Source: CAZDDW01 sp043811105 (lineage in GTDB: Bacteria > Patescibacteriota > Patescibacteriia > UBA9934 > CAZDDW01). From it: DNA of 5,824 nt. A model generated the notes under the pieces. That model did no database searches. It saw only the letters and a list, made by a program, of their open reading frames with translations, and was not told where the DNA came from. The stretch lies in assembly GCA_043811105.1 (NCBI GenBank), contig JBDRNK010000101.1, positions 1-5,824 of the forward strand, in the 5' to 3' direction. Below, in pieces: positions 5,397 to 5,824 of this stretch; positions within the stretch are counted from its first letter, which is position 1, and each line of letters starts with the position of its first letter. The position numbers and the translations under genes were made by a program.

Positions 5397-5424
5397 ATTA
5401 TTCGTTCTCCTGAACATTTGTCAA
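5397..5424 (-). promoter_or_regulatory. Sigma70-type promoter of the lipoprotein gene
   Basis: On the minus strand TTGACA (5424-5419) is a perfect -35 and AATAAT (5402-5397) a 5-of-6 -10, with a 16-base spacer. Transcription would begin near 5390, leaving a leader of about 47 bases before ATG 5343. The spacer contains GAACAT (5412-5417 on the plus strand), a half of the palindrome at 5481-5502. Confidence 0.6.
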
Positions 5425-5480
5425 TAATATGTAATGGAGTACTCTATATTCGCCATATTGGTGAGAGATTTAGCTAGTAT

Positions 5481-5502
5481 ATGTTCGGACATGTCCGAAC
5501 AT
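5481..5502. promoter_or_regulatory. Perfect 22-bp palindrome, probable operator
   Basis: The 11-base arm ATGTTCGGACA is followed directly by its reverse complement. The site lies between two divergent genes, 57 bp upstream of the lipoprotein -35 box. Length and perfect symmetry fit a site for a dimeric regulator (TetR, MarR or similar). It is not the GAAC-N4-GTTC order of Gram-positive LexA boxes. No regulator gene is in the window. With no loop, and no T-tract after it, it is not a terminator. Confidence 0.6.
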
Positions 5503-5758
5503 GTATTGGAATGAATTCAAAAGAAATTGATTTGGGCAAGAAAACACAAACAGCATAACATTTGGATATTTCAGTTAAATTTGTCCATGGTGGAACATGG
5601 AGGTGTCTTTGTTATCAATAATTCTTTTGGTTCAAAAATAGAGTGAAGTTTTGATGTTGCGCGCTATGCTTGTATTTTCCACGAAGTAGAGGGATTGAAT
5701 GAACTTGGCATTATCTTTGCTTTCTATTAATTATGAAAAACAACCGACAGGAAAAGTA
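5503..5758 (+). other. Intergenic leader of the downstream gene
   Basis: AT-rich region with no convincing gene. It holds a small inverted repeat (TCCATG 5584-5589 with CATGGA 5596-5601) and the first copy of an 18-bp direct repeat (5615-5632). A 14-codon frame from ATG 5597 (MEVSLLSIILLVQK, stop 5639-5641) covers that repeat in the same reading phase as the downstream gene. Another ATG at 5699 with GAGGG at 5689-5693 is in frame with the gene starting at 5759. I could not place a strong plus-strand promoter. Confidence 0.4.
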
Positions 5759-5812
5759 ATGAAGACAAAAAAACTCAGGAAGAAAATACCAGTTTCAATA
5801 ATTCTTTTGGTT
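5615..5812 (+). repeat. 18-bp direct repeat, two copies 180 bp apart
   Basis: TCAATAATTCTTTTGGTT occurs at 5615-5632 and 5795-5812. In both places the frame reads SIILLV. The second copy is in the signal-like start of the last gene; the first is followed after two codons by a stop. This could be a leftover from a duplication of the gene's 5' end. Confidence 0.75.
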
Positions 5813-5824
5813 TTGGGAATTGTT
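5759..5824 (+). CDS. N-terminus of a membrane or exported protein, cut by window end
   Basis: Only 22 codons are visible from ATG 5759: MKTKKLRKKIP followed by VSIILLVLGIV. A strongly basic start before a hydrophobic run is typical of a signal peptide or a membrane anchor, so the product is probably exported or membrane-bound. AGGA at 5749-5752 lies six bases before the ATG and supports this start. The frame also opens at ATG 5699 with GAGGG five bases upstream, directly after an in-frame TGA; that start would add 20 residues (MNLALSLLSINYEKQPTGKV) and is less signal-like. The gene is divergent from the lipoprotein gene and may share the palindrome at 5481-5502 as a control site. Family cannot be told from this much. 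Confidence 0.5.
   Translation, partial: MKTKKLRKKIPVSIILLVLGIV

Noticed and set aside
5481..5502. LexA/SOS box
   Set aside because: The half-sites are ordered GTTC...GAAC with a GC-rich centre, unlike the GAAC-N4-GTTC box or other LexA motifs I know.

Overview
This 5.8 kb window is an insertion-sequence-rich accessory segment of a bacterial genome. The sequence is AT-rich, and the lipoprotein gene is visibly less so than its surroundings. The host cannot be named from the sequence. The one ordinary cellular gene encodes a cysteine-rich lipoprotein with a CGSDGCGGSCGTC-type motif, a style common in Myxococcota and other former deltaproteobacteria. The four-helix-bundle genes are of a kind known from Leptospira and many environmental bacteria. 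A myxobacterial-type or related host is a reasonable guess and no more.

Layout. Positions 1-875 hold no convincing intact gene. They contain a 17-bp inverted repeat, short unrecognised reading frames, and at about 811-875 a scrap of a mutator/IS256-type transposase. Positions 876-3268 are bounded by a 22-bp inverted repeat (20 of 22 matching). This unit holds two back-to-back four-helix-bundle (S23/IVP-like) genes, two heptanucleotide GGTTATN arrays, and a complete IS5-family DDE transposase. A hairpin ends exactly at the transposase start codon. Positions 3268-4684 are a complete IS701-family element with perfect 21-bp terminal inverted repeats and one transposase on the minus strand. Its left end abuts the right end of the preceding unit.

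Positions 4690-5343 (minus strand) encode the lipoprotein, with a strong Shine-Dalgarno sequence and a plausible sigma70 promoter at 5397-5424. The IS701 element begins five bases after its stop codon. Positions 5425-5758 are the intergenic region between divergent genes and carry a perfect 22-bp palindrome, probably an operator. The window ends inside a plus-strand gene of which only a signal-peptide-like start is visible.

The most interesting feature is the 2.4 kb unit. It may be an IS5-family transposon carrying four-helix-bundle genes and heptamer repeats as passengers, or a mosaic of two elements that happens to be bounded by matching ends.
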